44,674 bases of DNA from Porticoccaceae bacterium. Lineage in GTDB: Bacteria > Pseudomonadota > Gammaproteobacteria > Pseudomonadales > Porticoccaceae. The stretch's first letter is position 1; the number at the start of each line of letters is the position of its first letter. Shown one piece after another: positions 6,725-15,502 of this stretch. The position numbers were made by a program, and so were the translations under genes. The notes below the pieces were generated by a model that was given only the letters and a program-made list of their open reading frames with translations, was not told the DNA's origin and searched no databases. The stretch is from NCBI GenBank assembly GCA_028280905.1, contig JANQKW010000145.1, forward strand, positions 1 to 44,674, read 5' to 3'.

Positions 6725-6732
6725 GGTGGTAT

Positions 6733-7182
6733 TTAACTAGCTTTTTCGCGGACAAAGTTATCCAACTCCGGCCGTGATATCTTCATTTGGGCTGCCGCGC
6801 TATTCAGAAAACGCTCGCGGTTTTCCCGGCCCAATGTCTCCAGCGAGGCAGCCAAGGCGGACAGACAGACGGATTCCTGCCAGTAATCTTCGGCCACTTG
6901 CTTATTCAACACCGTCAATCGTTCGCCGATATAAGACAAGGCTCCCCGCATCATAAGATTGATCCAGTAAAGCCCATAAGAGGCATTCAGCGATAAACCG
7001 CCGCGGCTGTCATCCAGTTCCAGAAAATCGAATAGCTCGATGACTTCATTGACATGGCCAATCGCCTCAATACATTCACCAAAACTGGCTTGGCCGGAAG
7101 GTGAGCGGAAAAGGGGGTTGGATGGTAGCTCGCAATCAGTTTCATGATCGCCGTTAGTTGGTTCATTTCGTTGAGTGTTCAT
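6733..7182 (-). CDS. Hypothetical protein
   Basis: I do not recognise this 149-residue protein. It has a polar, probably disordered start (about 35 residues) and then an all-helical, acidic domain without membrane segments, catalytic motifs or Cys pairs. The ATG at 7182 is chosen over one five codons upstream because GGGAGG lies seven bases before it. It converges on fic and diverges from the HTH gene at 7471, sharing a 290-bp regulatory region with it. Confidence 0.7.
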   Translation of the reverse strand: MNTQRNEPTNGDHETDCELPSNPLFRSPSGQASFGECIEAIGHVNEVIELFDFLELDDSRGGLSLNASYGLYWINLMMRGALSYIGERLTVLNKQVAEDYWQESVCLSALAASLETLGRENRERFLNSAAAQMKISRPELDNFVREKAS

Positions 7183-7337
7183 AGCAACCTCCCGCAATAA
7201 AATTGAATCGGGGATGAGGAGGGAAGCGTTTTGGACGTAATTACTCTACAATTTGGCTCGGTCATAACGGATACTCCAATATCTGTTGTGATTAGTCGTC
7301 CGTCTGGTGTGTTAGTGCACTCCAGGCGGGCGCGTTA

Positions 7338-7375
7338 CTAAAGTGAAACTTTTAGTGTCACTTGTTAGCTATAAT
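7338..7375 (+). promoter_or_regulatory. Promoter with overlapping inverted repeats before the HTH gene
   Basis: A consensus -10 TATAAT is at 7370-7375. Just upstream are two interlocked inverted repeats, ACTAAA/TTTAGT (7338-7356) and AAGTGA/TCACTT (7341-7363), which cover the -35 position. This is a plausible autoregulatory operator for the small HTH protein encoded 95 bp downstream. Confidence 0.5.
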
Positions 7376-7470
7376 AGATAATAAATGGTTCTTGTCAAGA
7401 CTTTTTGTTCACTAACTTAGCTTTTTAAGTCTATAATCGAGCCAATTTGTTTGGTTGGTTGTACAGAGCT

Positions 7471-7701
7471 ATGAAATTAATTACATCAGGCCAGATACGT
7501 ATGGCGAGAGCATTTTTGCGGTGGTCTATTGAAGAGTTGGCAAAAAGGTCAGGGGTGGGGGCATCCACTATTAAACGTATGGAAACTTTTGATGGTATTC
7601 CAAAGGCTCGAGTGGAAAACCTCCAGGCGCTCCATGACACATTTGTGGATACAGGAAAAGTGCGCTTTGAAGGCGATACTTGTGTATGTGTTGATGAATA
7701 A
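7471..7701 (+). CDS. Small XRE-type HTH transcriptional regulator
   Basis: The 76-residue protein is almost entirely a helix-turn-helix domain of the Cro/C1 type. GQIRMARAFLRWSIEELAKR is followed by SGVGASTIKRME, which gives helices 1 to 4. Relatives are small regulators starting ITSGQIRAARALLGWS. The ATG at 7471 (MKLITSGQ) matches those relatives; an ATG eight codons upstream gives an unusual extension. It is on the same strand as the five-gene operon that begins 216 bp later. By position it may control that operon, and palindromes lie before both. Confidence 0.82.
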   Translation: MKLITSGQIRMARAFLRWSIEELAKRSGVGASTIKRMETFDGIPKARVENLQALHDTFVDTGKVRFEGDTCVCVDE

Positions 7702-7856
7702 TCTAAAAAAATGAGGGAGAGATTAGTTTTTAGCCAACTTTTAGAACCACAAGGAATTGGTTGCAAAATAACCCTTCCGTCCCCTTTTGTTTTTGTCTCT
7801 ATTTTTAACCGGTTCTTTTTCTATAGGTCATGTATTAAGGTTTTGTTTTCCAAGCG

Positions 7857-7880
7857 CTTTCAATGATCATGATTTGAAAG
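7857..7880. promoter_or_regulatory. Imperfect palindrome before the five-gene operon
   Basis: CTTTCAA and TTGAAAG face each other around a TGATCATGA centre, ending 37 bp before the operon's first ATG. It has the size and place of an operator. No clear -10/-35 pair stands out nearby. Confidence 0.45.
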
Positions 7881-7917
7881 ATAACTACTAATAATTACAT
7901 GGCAATTTAGGTGAATC

Positions 7918-9831
7918 ATGGGAAAACCCTTTAGTAAGGAACTAGACAATCTGCAACACACCTATGACTGGGCTTTAGAGCAAGATATTTGTAGTGCTAT
8001 CAGCTTACTGAAGTCTACTTACCACCTTCCTCTATTATCTGTCGGGTCAGGGGGGTCATTGTCTGCAGCTGAATTTCATGCCTCACTACACCGTTATTTC
8101 TTCCGGTCGATTTCTATGGCTTTGACCCCGGTAGAGTTGATAAGTGCGATGCCTAGTAATGGTAAAGCTTCTGTCTGGACCCTATCTGCTAGTGGAAACA
8201 ATATAGATATTAGAAGAGCCTTTCAGCATGCCTCTGTGGTTGAGCCTCGGGCGGTCAGCGCCTTGGTCGGCCGTAAGAACAGCAAACTCAAACAGCTCCA
8301 TGAAAAATATCATTTCACCAATTTTTTTGAGTACCCCTTACCAGCAGGTAAGGATGGGTTTTTAGCGACGAACTCATTGTTGGCCTTTTGTGTATTGCTC
8401 TATCGGATCTATAGCTCTGCAGCTGAACAAGATATCGCACTCCCATCTAGTATTGATAAATTATTAAAGGCGACCGTGAAGGGTTGTAGAAGTCTCTCAG
8501 GATTAGAAAAAGCGACAGATACAATACTCCGCCAAAATACATTACATGTCGTCTATAGTTCAAAATTAAAAAGTACGGCTATTGATATTGAATCGAAATT
8601 TATAGAGGCTGGGCTTGGCTCAGTCCACTTGGCTGACGTTAGAAATTTTGCTCATGGTCGTCATCATTGGTTCTCTAAGAACCCTGAGGATTCGGGAATC
8701 TTATTCATAACAACGGATATTGATGCTGAACTCGCCAAGAAGACGTCTGACCTTCTTCCCGACGGTATAGCGAAATATCAGATTGTTATTGATGATAAGT
8801 CGTGCCAAGAACTGATAGCAGGTGTCATTCTGTCGTTGTACTTAACGCTTTGGAGAGGAAGCTACTTTAACATTGATCCGGGTAAGCCAGGCGTACCTAG
8901 TTATGGTTCTAAGATTTATCGTTTATCAGCCAAGTCAGGATTTTTGTCTTCTATTCCGAAAAAGCAGGCGGCGATCAACCGCAAAACCTTACATGGTCCA
9001 ATAGAGAATTCGAGCCTGCCTGAATGGGAAAAAGGATATAAGCGATTTACCAGCAAACTCTCAAAGCAAGCGTTTTTGGGTTTAGTGTTAGATTATGATG
9101 GAACAGTCGTTGATAGCCGTTACCGAAAATATCCACCGAAAAAAGAGATCTGCGCTGAGCTTAACCGCTTGCTCAAAGAGGGCATGATTATTGGGTTTGC
9201 GACAGGCCGTGGGAAGTCTATCCGTGAGGCACTGCAGACTAAAGGTGCGATTGCTAAGAAGTACTGGGGGCAGGTCATTATCGGATATTACAATGGTTCT
9301 GAAATAGCGCCGTTATCTGACAACAATGTCCCTAACGCAAAAGGTAATAGTTGTGCTGAATTAGAGCGTGTCACCGAACAGCTAGATAACAATCTACTGG
9401 TAAAGGCTATTAATCCAGATATTACACTACGTTTAAACCAGGTAACCGTTGAATCTCGCAAACCCGTACCGGAAACTTATTTGTGGGAGTCCGTGCAGGA
9501 ACAGATCGGCACCGATCAAGAAATTAATGTGGTAAGGTCGAGCCACTCAATCGATATTCTCGCTTCTCATGTCACTAAGGTAGCAGTCATTGAGCGTATC
9601 TTGGGTGATACTAGTGAAAAGCATCAGATATTAACCATCGGGGATAGAGGGCGCTGGCCGGGTAATGACTCTCAGTTATTGCATACCCAGTATTCGCTCA
9701 GTGTTGATGAGGTTTCCCATGCAGATGATCGCTGTTGGAATTTATGCGCTGCAGGTGTAAGGGGGCCTCAAGGTACCCTGGAATATTTACGAAAAATACA
9801 TACTAAGAATGGATTGATGTATTTTGGTTAG
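7918..9831 (+). CDS. SIS domain-HAD phosphatase fusion protein (operon gene 1)
   Basis: The 637-residue protein joins two enzyme folds. Residues about 35-330 are a SIS (sugar isomerase) region, with the phospho-sugar loop VGSGGSLSAAE (42-52) and SASGNN (90-95). Residues about 385-637 are a HAD-type hydrolase. Motif I is DYDGT (392-396) with both Asp residues, motif II is the Thr in GFATGRG, motif III is probably the Lys in THVTK, and the metal-binding acidic end is GDRGRWPGND. This looks like a Cof/sucrose-phosphatase type HAD. The expected activity is isomerisation or binding of a sugar phosphate and its dephosphorylation. AGGTG precedes the ATG; the next gene follows after 11 bp. The substrate is unknown. 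Confidence 0.82.
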   Translation: MGKPFSKELDNLQHTYDWALEQDICSAISLLKSTYHLPLLSVGSGGSLSAAEFHASLHRYFFRSISMALTPVELISAMPSNGKASVWTLSASGNNIDIRRAFQHASVVEPRAVSALVGRKNSKLKQLHEKYHFTNFFEYPLPAGKDGFLATNSLLAFCVLLYRIYSSAAEQDIALPSSIDKLLKATVKGCRSLSGLEKATDTILRQNTLHVVYSSKLKSTAIDIESKFIEAGLGSVHLADVRNFAHGRHHWFSKNPEDSGILFITTDIDAELAKKTSDLLPDGIAKYQIVIDDKSCQELIAGVILSLYLTLWRGSYFNIDPGKPGVPSYGSKIYRLSAKSGFLSSIPKKQAAINRKTLHGPIENSSLPEWEKGYKRFTSKLSKQAFLGLVLDYDGTVVDSRYRKYPPKKEICAELNRLLKEGMIIGFATGRGKSIREALQTKGAIAKKYWGQVIIGYYNGSEIAPLSDNNVPNAKGNSCAELERVTEQLDNNLLVKAINPDITLRLNQVTVESRKPVPETYLWESVQEQIGTDQEINVVRSSHSIDILASHVTKVAVIERILGDTSEKHQILTIGDRGRWPGNDSQLLHTQYSLSVDEVSHADDRCWNLCAAGVRGPQGTLEYLRKIHTKNGLMYFG

Positions 9832-9842
9832 AAGGAGCTACT

Positions 9843-11033
9843 ATGAATCGTGATTTGGGTCTTCGGCTTCTGAGCCAAATTATGCAGTGGAATGATGAGC
9901 AGCCTATCGATGAATTTCAATGGCTTTCATTTATGGCAGCCTATAAATATGATGGTTATCGAGATTTTCATGCGGGCGCTAGATTTCTTGAGTGCTTGGC
10001 AAAGTGGTTGCAGCAATTTGACCAACAAGACCGCGCTGTGGCTTACGAATTTGTCAAAAAGAAATTAATTTATTTTAGTCCTCCAGAAATACAACGCCTG
10101 GTTGAAAAATTCTTCCCGGAGTATGTCCAGAAACATCTTATCCATCATGTCTCTAAAAATCTGTCTATTCCAAACTTTAGGGTTTGGGCCACTCAAAAAA
10201 GTCAAGAAGAATACCAGTGGGAGCTACGAAAGACCTTGTTCATGGCGTTGAGTGACGGCGCTAGGATAGATGTTTTAAGGCGGATGAATGTTGGGACAAT
10301 ATCAAATGAGCAAATTGTTATTGCTACCCAAGTCGATCAACACAAGTGGAAAAGTCTGTTAAAAGACTTAAGAGAAGATTTAGAAAAACTGCGGGGCAAG
10401 AGTAAGGCTGAAGGCGAGAAATTCGCCAGAGTGTATTTGCTCGATGACTTCACGGCCTCTGGGACGAGTTTTCTGCCAGACCCTAAAAATGTTGGTGAGC
10501 TAAAAGGTAAGTTGGTCAAGTTCCTCAACTCAGTTATAGCCGCTAAAGAAGAGGGGGATGGGGAAAGTCCTTTTGTCGATAATTTTGAGATCTATGTTCA
10601 TCACTACATCGGAACGATAGAGGCTAAAGAAAATATAGAACGTGTTTATAACGAGATAAAATCAGAATCAATTTTTCAGAATATTGGCGACGTGCATTTT
10701 AATTTTGGCCTACTATTACCAAGAGAATTAAAGATTGATGAAAACAGTGATGAGCCTTTTGCACAACTGTGTATCAAGTATTACGATTGTGCGATAGAAG
10801 GTAAGGGGAAGCACGGTGGCCAAAGTGGGACAAAGAGTAAAGTCTATGGTTATGCCAACTGTGGGATGCCCATTGTCCTAGAGCATAATACGCCGAATAA
10901 TTCATTATCCATCTTATGGGCGGAAACAAATAACACGAATGATAGCCATAATATGACGCCACTGTTTCGTCGCCGAGAGCGCCATAGTGATCTCGATCAA
11001 GAACAACAAACGGAGGGAATCGCCCATGACTAA
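9843..11033 (+). CDS. Phosphoribosyltransferase-like protein (operon gene 2)
   Basis: The 396-residue protein has an alpha-helical N-terminal half. It then has ARVYLLDDFTASGTSF (from about residue 195), whose hydrophobic strand, Asp-Asp pair (201-202) and ASGTS loop match the PRPP-binding signature of type I phosphoribosyltransferases. Such enzymes move a phosphoribosyl group between PRPP and a base. The rest does not match housekeeping members such as Apt, Hpt, PyrE or Upp, and the protein is about twice their length. Similar PRTase proteins have been proposed as effectors in prokaryotic conflict systems; I recall this only in general terms. AAGGAG precedes the start, and the end overlaps gene 3 by 8 bp. 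Confidence 0.75.
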   Translation: MNRDLGLRLLSQIMQWNDEQPIDEFQWLSFMAAYKYDGYRDFHAGARFLECLAKWLQQFDQQDRAVAYEFVKKKLIYFSPPEIQRLVEKFFPEYVQKHLIHHVSKNLSIPNFRVWATQKSQEEYQWELRKTLFMALSDGARIDVLRRMNVGTISNEQIVIATQVDQHKWKSLLKDLREDLEKLRGKSKAEGEKFARVYLLDDFTASGTSFLPDPKNVGELKGKLVKFLNSVIAAKEEGDGESPFVDNFEIYVHHYIGTIEAKENIERVYNEIKSESIFQNIGDVHFNFGLLLPRELKIDENSDEPFAQLCIKYYDCAIEGKGKHGGQSGTKSKVYGYANCGMPIVLEHNTPNNSLSILWAETNNTNDSHNMTPLFRRRERHSDLDQEQQTEGIAHD

Positions 11034-12948
11034 CCCCTTCGAGAAAAGGGCTACCGAATACCTCAGAGACGACTCTGCATTTTTGTCTGTAGTTACTCCT
11101 GAACCCCTTCATACGTTTTTTGAAAAAGATGCCGGAACAGGTGCGCTCTACGATCGATTGGCAATGATTATTGGAACGCCAGGGAGTGGTAAGACTACTA
11201 TTGCAACGTTACTTCAGTATCACACGGTAAACACACTGATTAATAGCCCAAACCATTCGGAGTATAAGCCGCTATATGGTGCCTTAATGAGTTGTAAGGT
11301 TATAGAGGATGGGAAGATCTCTGTTGATGCCTGTCGTATTCCTATGGAATCTGAGTATCGAGATTTTTGGGAGCTTCCATACCCAGAGGATGTAAAATTT
11401 GGTTTGCTTAAATCATTTCTCCAATCGAGGGCCGTTATCCTGTGGCTTGATGGCCTCGAAAAAACCGGTGGCTATGATCTGGATGAGGTTTCGATTATTT
11501 ATCGAGAGGGGGCCTCCGTTGCTGAAGATAGTTTAGGTGGAACCACAGCCTCCAGTGTCTTAAAGAAAGCAAAATTAGTTGAGCGCTCAATTTATAGAAT
11601 TAGTGCCGCGCTTATACCACCCAAGATAGATGATATACCTGCAGAAGCCCTTGAGCCCTACCATCCATTCGATGCTATAGACACATTTTCAGTATTAAAT
11701 GATTCAGATACCTCTCAGTTAAGGCCGTTAGTCATCCTTGATGATGTCCACATGCTTCATCCGACCCAGCTATTGTTATTGAGAGAATGGTTATCAAAGC
11801 GTGAAATGAAAATATCGCGTTGGATGATGATGCGTTTAGATGCTCAAACCCCCGAGGCCATTTTGGCCGAGGGTATTGATGGCGCTACGACTATCCAGGG
11901 TGAAAGTACTATCCAAAAAAGCCGCGAGATTATCGAGATATGGCTACAAAGTGGTGCAGATAGACGGGCAAACCGGCAAAACTTCAGGACCATGGCTAAA
12001 AGTATGGCGGATAAGTATTTACGTTTAATGCCATTGTTTCAGCGAAGGGGTTATGTCACGTTTCAAAATTTATTAAATACCAGTCCGACTCCAATCAGTG
12101 CATCAAATTTAAAAAGGCTTCAAAAAAAGGTCGACAGCCTACAGCAGAGCGCGAGTATTGGTGCTGAGACACGAAAGACATTAGAAAATGAAGTGGACAA
12201 ATATTTTTCTGGAACGAGTCAAATCAACCATGGCGAAGATGTGCGCTTAGCGATGCTTCTAATCTTGTTAAATCGTTTTATCAAGAGAAAGCCGCAAACG
12301 ACGATGTTTGATAATGAACAGGAATTAGAATCAAGTACAACTATTAAAGCCAATTCCGATGTGGCCGATGGTGCGAAGATTTTTCTATTACATGAATATG
12401 GTCGACCTTATTATTACGGTATCCATGCCTTGTGTGATGGTAGTTCCGAAAATGCTGAGCAGTTTCTACACCTCGCGAATCAACTTGTAAAGGCCTCTGA
12501 AGCTAGAATCATTAGAGGCAAGGCTGAAGAGTTATCTTCAAAGTTCCAACACCAGTTATTACAAAAGAAAGCAGAAGATATCATTCGTAATTGGATTTTC
12601 CCCCGCCATGCGGAGGTCATACAATTATGTAATTTCATCGCAAAGCAGTGTCTAGAAAAATCATTAGAACCAAATGCGTCCCTTGGGGGGGGCGCCAATG
12701 CCTTTGGTATTCCTGATGAACAATTCAGTCGTGTTGCAAAAGAGTATCCAGATTTAGCACAAGTATTGAAGTTTGCTGTGGCATACAGTGCCTTATCAAT
12801 TAAAAGACACCATAGCACTAAACATCGTAATTGGACTCTGATTGAACTGACCGGCCCTTATTTGATCGAGACCGGATTAACCTTTACAAGAGGCGGTTTT
12901 CTTGAGAGGGACATCAAAGATTTATCAAAGGCGCTAGAAGGTAAATAA
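11026..12948 (+). CDS. P-loop ATPase (operon gene 3)
   Basis: The 640-residue protein has a clear Walker A loop GTPGSGKT (residues 50-57). The Walker B strand is LVILDDVHML (from about residue 235), ending in Asp-Asp followed by a His instead of the usual Glu-rich end. This layout resembles AAA+ or STAND/ORC-like ATPases. The C-terminal half is helical and may be a sensor or partner-binding part. No nuclease, helicase or membrane motif is seen. The start at 11026 is chosen because CGGAGGG lies before it and the ATG overlaps the end of gene 2 (ATGACTAA); a TTG or GTG upstream is less likely. It could gate the other enzymes in an ATP-dependent way, which is inference. Confidence 0.75.
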   Translation: MTNPFEKRATEYLRDDSAFLSVVTPEPLHTFFEKDAGTGALYDRLAMIIGTPGSGKTTIATLLQYHTVNTLINSPNHSEYKPLYGALMSCKVIEDGKISVDACRIPMESEYRDFWELPYPEDVKFGLLKSFLQSRAVILWLDGLEKTGGYDLDEVSIIYREGASVAEDSLGGTTASSVLKKAKLVERSIYRISAALIPPKIDDIPAEALEPYHPFDAIDTFSVLNDSDTSQLRPLVILDDVHMLHPTQLLLLREWLSKREMKISRWMMMRLDAQTPEAILAEGIDGATTIQGESTIQKSREIIEIWLQSGADRRANRQNFRTMAKSMADKYLRLMPLFQRRGYVTFQNLLNTSPTPISASNLKRLQKKVDSLQQSASIGAETRKTLENEVDKYFSGTSQINHGEDVRLAMLLILLNRFIKRKPQTTMFDNEQELESSTTIKANSDVADGAKIFLLHEYGRPYYYGIHALCDGSSENAEQFLHLANQLVKASEARIIRGKAEELSSKFQHQLLQKKAEDIIRNWIFPRHAEVIQLCNFIAKQCLEKSLEPNASLGGGANAFGIPDEQFSRVAKEYPDLAQVLKFAVAYSALSIKRHHSTKHRNWTLIELTGPYLIETGLTFTRGGFLERDIKDLSKALEGK

Positions 12949-12949
12949 C

Positions 12950-14062
12950 ATGTCAAATTCCCTTTGGGGGCAGCAATGTATCACGCACTATGATGATGAG
13001 GTCCTTGCCTTTTTCAATGATTATTTCAATGATGGGTCCCGACGTTGTTTGGTCATAGGCGGTGCGGGGTTTGATCCTAGGAGTTCAACGATCTTACAGC
13101 ACCTTTCTCTGTCTATGGGCGATAGGATATCTGCCATGATGATTAAGGAAGAGCGTCCAGACCCTGATAATGAATTGATTCTGCGGGCAGAAAAAAACCT
13201 AGATATGATTCGGCAATTTTGTGCTGACGTTACCGTGTTAGATGTTGATATTTTTGCTGATGATGGCGCGGTCGTCGGCGGTCACAATATTGTTAGGCTA
13301 TTAAATGGTATTGATCCCTCATCCTATACGGACATTCTTATCGACATGAGTGCGTTATCGCTCGGGGTTAGTTTTCCTGTTGTTTTATTCTTTTATGAAT
13401 ATGCTAAAAGTCAGGGTGAAAAGGTCAATGTGCACATTGCCTTAATGTCGAATCCACAGCTTGATAGTGTCATAAGTTCTGAATCAAATGACCAGCCAAG
13501 CTATGCAAGAGGCTTTGATAAGCCTGAGTTATTTGGTGATAGTGAAAAAGCGTTGCTATGGCTTCCTGTTGTCTCTGAGTCCAAACACCATAACTTAAAG
13601 CTTATCCATACAACTCAGAACCCGCATGATACCTGTCCAATTATTCCTTTTCCTTCTGAAGACCCCAAGAAAGGCGACCGTATAGCCTATGGTCTATTTT
13701 CTTCTATACAGGTCGATTTTGGTGGTCCTTTAGAAAATGAATGGGCATTGGAGCCGCAGAACTTCCTCTATTCCGATGAGAGAAGGCCTTTGGACATCTA
13801 TCGTACTATCATTCGCCTAGCTGATGAAAGAACACCCATCTTCAAGGACTTAGGTGGTTCAACGATCCTTCTATCTCCCTTGGGTAGTAAGATTCCCGCC
13901 TTAGGAGCATTGATGGCCGCACTTGAACGGCAATTTCCCGTGGTATATGTTGAGTCCCTTGCCTATAATGTCGACTGGGATAAAGTTGATAATATCAGTG
14001 ATTCAGAAACCAGGATGGTCCATGTGTGGTTACATGGAGAAGCCTATCTCGCTGATCAATAA
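12950..14062 (+). CDS. Rossmann-like protein of unknown family (operon gene 4)
   Basis: I do not recognise a family for this 370-residue protein. The visible pattern suggests two alpha/beta units. The first begins with RRCLVIGGAGFDPRSSTILQ (about residues 31-50), a strand and glycine-rich turn as in nucleotide-binding Rossmann folds, and continues to TDILIDMSALSLGVSFPVVL. The second, C-terminal unit has STILLSPLGSKIPALGALMA (about residues 305-324), again a strand, loop and helix. Paired Rossmann units of this kind occur in ligand sensors such as CARF proteins, but I cannot show homology. One base separates it from gene 3, and AAGG precedes the ATG. Confidence 0.7.
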   Translation: MSNSLWGQQCITHYDDEVLAFFNDYFNDGSRRCLVIGGAGFDPRSSTILQHLSLSMGDRISAMMIKEERPDPDNELILRAEKNLDMIRQFCADVTVLDVDIFADDGAVVGGHNIVRLLNGIDPSSYTDILIDMSALSLGVSFPVVLFFYEYAKSQGEKVNVHIALMSNPQLDSVISSESNDQPSYARGFDKPELFGDSEKALLWLPVVSESKHHNLKLIHTTQNPHDTCPIIPFPSEDPKKGDRIAYGLFSSIQVDFGGPLENEWALEPQNFLYSDERRPLDIYRTIIRLADERTPIFKDLGGSTILLSPLGSKIPALGALMAALERQFPVVYVESLAYNVDWDKVDNISDSETRMVHVWLHGEAYLADQ

Positions 14063-14075
14063 AGAGGGTAGGTCT

Positions 14076-15125
14076 ATGAGCAATGTAATCAAGTACTCTC
14101 GACCAAAAACGGTTTATGGTACGGGTTTGGTCGCACTGGATATCGTTATTAGCTCTAACCCGGAAGAGCCTACTTATCAATGGGCTGGTGGTACTTGTGG
14201 AAATGTTTTAACCATTCTTTCCTACCTGGACTGGAAGTCCTACCCGATCGCTCGTTTAAATTCAGATGCCTCATCGCTTCATGCCAAAAATGATATGAAG
14301 CAATGGAAAGTCAATCTTGATTATGCTGAGATGACGCCAACGGCGAGCATACCTGTTATCACTCAAGAAATTACCAAAGATAAGAATGGTCAGCCGAAGC
14401 ATAAATTCCATTGGAAAAATTGCCCGAAGTGTGGTTCATGGTTGCCTAACTATAAACCTGTAACACTTAAGTCAACAGCCTTAGTAAAAGAAGCGGTAAA
14501 TGCTTCTGATGTTTATTTCTTTGATAGAACTTCATCAGGTGCATTGGACCTAGCTCGACACTTTAAAGAGTTGGGTGCCCTGATATTCTTTGAACCTTCA
14601 GCAAAGGGTGATCCAAAGCACTTCGCTGAAGCGATCAAACTAGCAGATATTGTTAAATACTCCGACCAACGATTTGCTTCTGTTATTACGGAAAGTACAG
14701 AAAAACATCGTCCTCATCTAGAGATCCAGACTTTAGGTGATAACGGACTTCGCTATAGAACGAAGCGAAGAAAAAGATGGACCACCTTACCAGCCTTTGA
14801 CATGGAGGATATATTGGATACCTGTGGTTGTGGTGATTGGACGACAGCTGGCGTTATCCATCACCTTTGTCAGAGCAGTGAAGGTTTTGCTAATCAAACT
14901 CCTGATGGGTTTGAAGCAGCTCTTAGATATGGCCAAGCATTAGGTGCCTGGAACTGCAGCTTTGAAGGAGCTCGCAGTGGAATGTATCGTATGACGAAAA
15001 GAGCTTTTACTAATGAGGTTGAAGCAATATTAGAAAACGGAAAGCCGAAAAAACGCAAATCAACAAAAAGCCCTAATGTGTCTTATGCAAGTGATGGTTT
15101 ATGTCCAGCTTGTCCAGCATCATAA
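14076..15125 (+). CDS. PfkB/ribokinase family kinase with two CxxC pairs (operon gene 5)
   Basis: The 349-residue protein shows both PfkB signatures. The first is AGGTCGNVL near residue 30. The second is DTCGCGD near residue 247, which has the DTxGxGD anion hole and catalytic Asp. The family phosphorylates sugars or nucleosides with ATP. Two features are unusual. An insertion carries CPKC (residues 116-119), and the last residues carry CPAC (343-346); together they could hold a zinc ion. A basic stretch KPKKRKSTK precedes the end. The start at 14076 is preferred (AGAGGG upstream, 13 bp after gene 4 stops) over an in-frame ATG at 13923 that would overlap gene 4 by 140 bp. Confidence 0.84.
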   Translation: MSNVIKYSRPKTVYGTGLVALDIVISSNPEEPTYQWAGGTCGNVLTILSYLDWKSYPIARLNSDASSLHAKNDMKQWKVNLDYAEMTPTASIPVITQEITKDKNGQPKHKFHWKNCPKCGSWLPNYKPVTLKSTALVKEAVNASDVYFFDRTSSGALDLARHFKELGALIFFEPSAKGDPKHFAEAIKLADIVKYSDQRFASVITESTEKHRPHLEIQTLGDNGLRYRTKRRKRWTTLPAFDMEDILDTCGCGDWTTAGVIHHLCQSSEGFANQTPDGFEAALRYGQALGAWNCSFEGARSGMYRMTKRAFTNEVEAILENGKPKKRKSTKSPNVSYASDGLCPACPAS

Positions 15126-15502
15126 TGGTTTTACCCCACCACATTGGACAGCTAGTAAGAGCAGTTTGGTTTACGTTTTTCAGTTTACGCTTCTTCCGTT
15201 AATTGTAAAACCGCCCTCAGACTTAAGTCGCAGAATAGCATGTTCTTTATGTTTGCTGGTAATGATTTTGAAGATTGAAATTCGTGTAAAAGCGGTCTTT
15301 CATGCTGAAAGGGTAATAAGTTTAGGGTTGTTTGCTGACTCAATGAGGAACGCAGCCGCTTGCGGCGAGTAGTCGTTGAACCGGGAGTCTTTCATACCCT
15401 TTTATTGATGGGGCAGCTTGCTGGCCCATCTGCCTCCCGGCGAGGGCGGGAAGGCCCAGTGACCAGGGTGAAGCCCTTTGAACGACTTGCCTGAAAAGTT
15501 GA
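15126..15502. other. Gene-free stretch after the operon
   Basis: I see no convincing reading frame. The right part (15340-15500) contains short GC-rich inverted repeats (for example GCAGCCGCTTGCGGC) and then abuts the end of the converging integrase gene. No clear terminator with a T-run follows the operon. Confidence 0.5.

Noticed and set aside
13923..14075. Longer N-terminus for the PfkB kinase
   Set aside because: It would overlap gene 4 by 140 bp and add residues unlike any kinase; the ATG at 14076 has a ribosome site.
7918..15125. Assignment of the five-gene operon to CBASS, retron, BREX or Ter systems
   Set aside because: No CD-NTase, reverse transcriptase, methylase, TerD-type protein or nuclease is encoded here, so none of these labels is supported.
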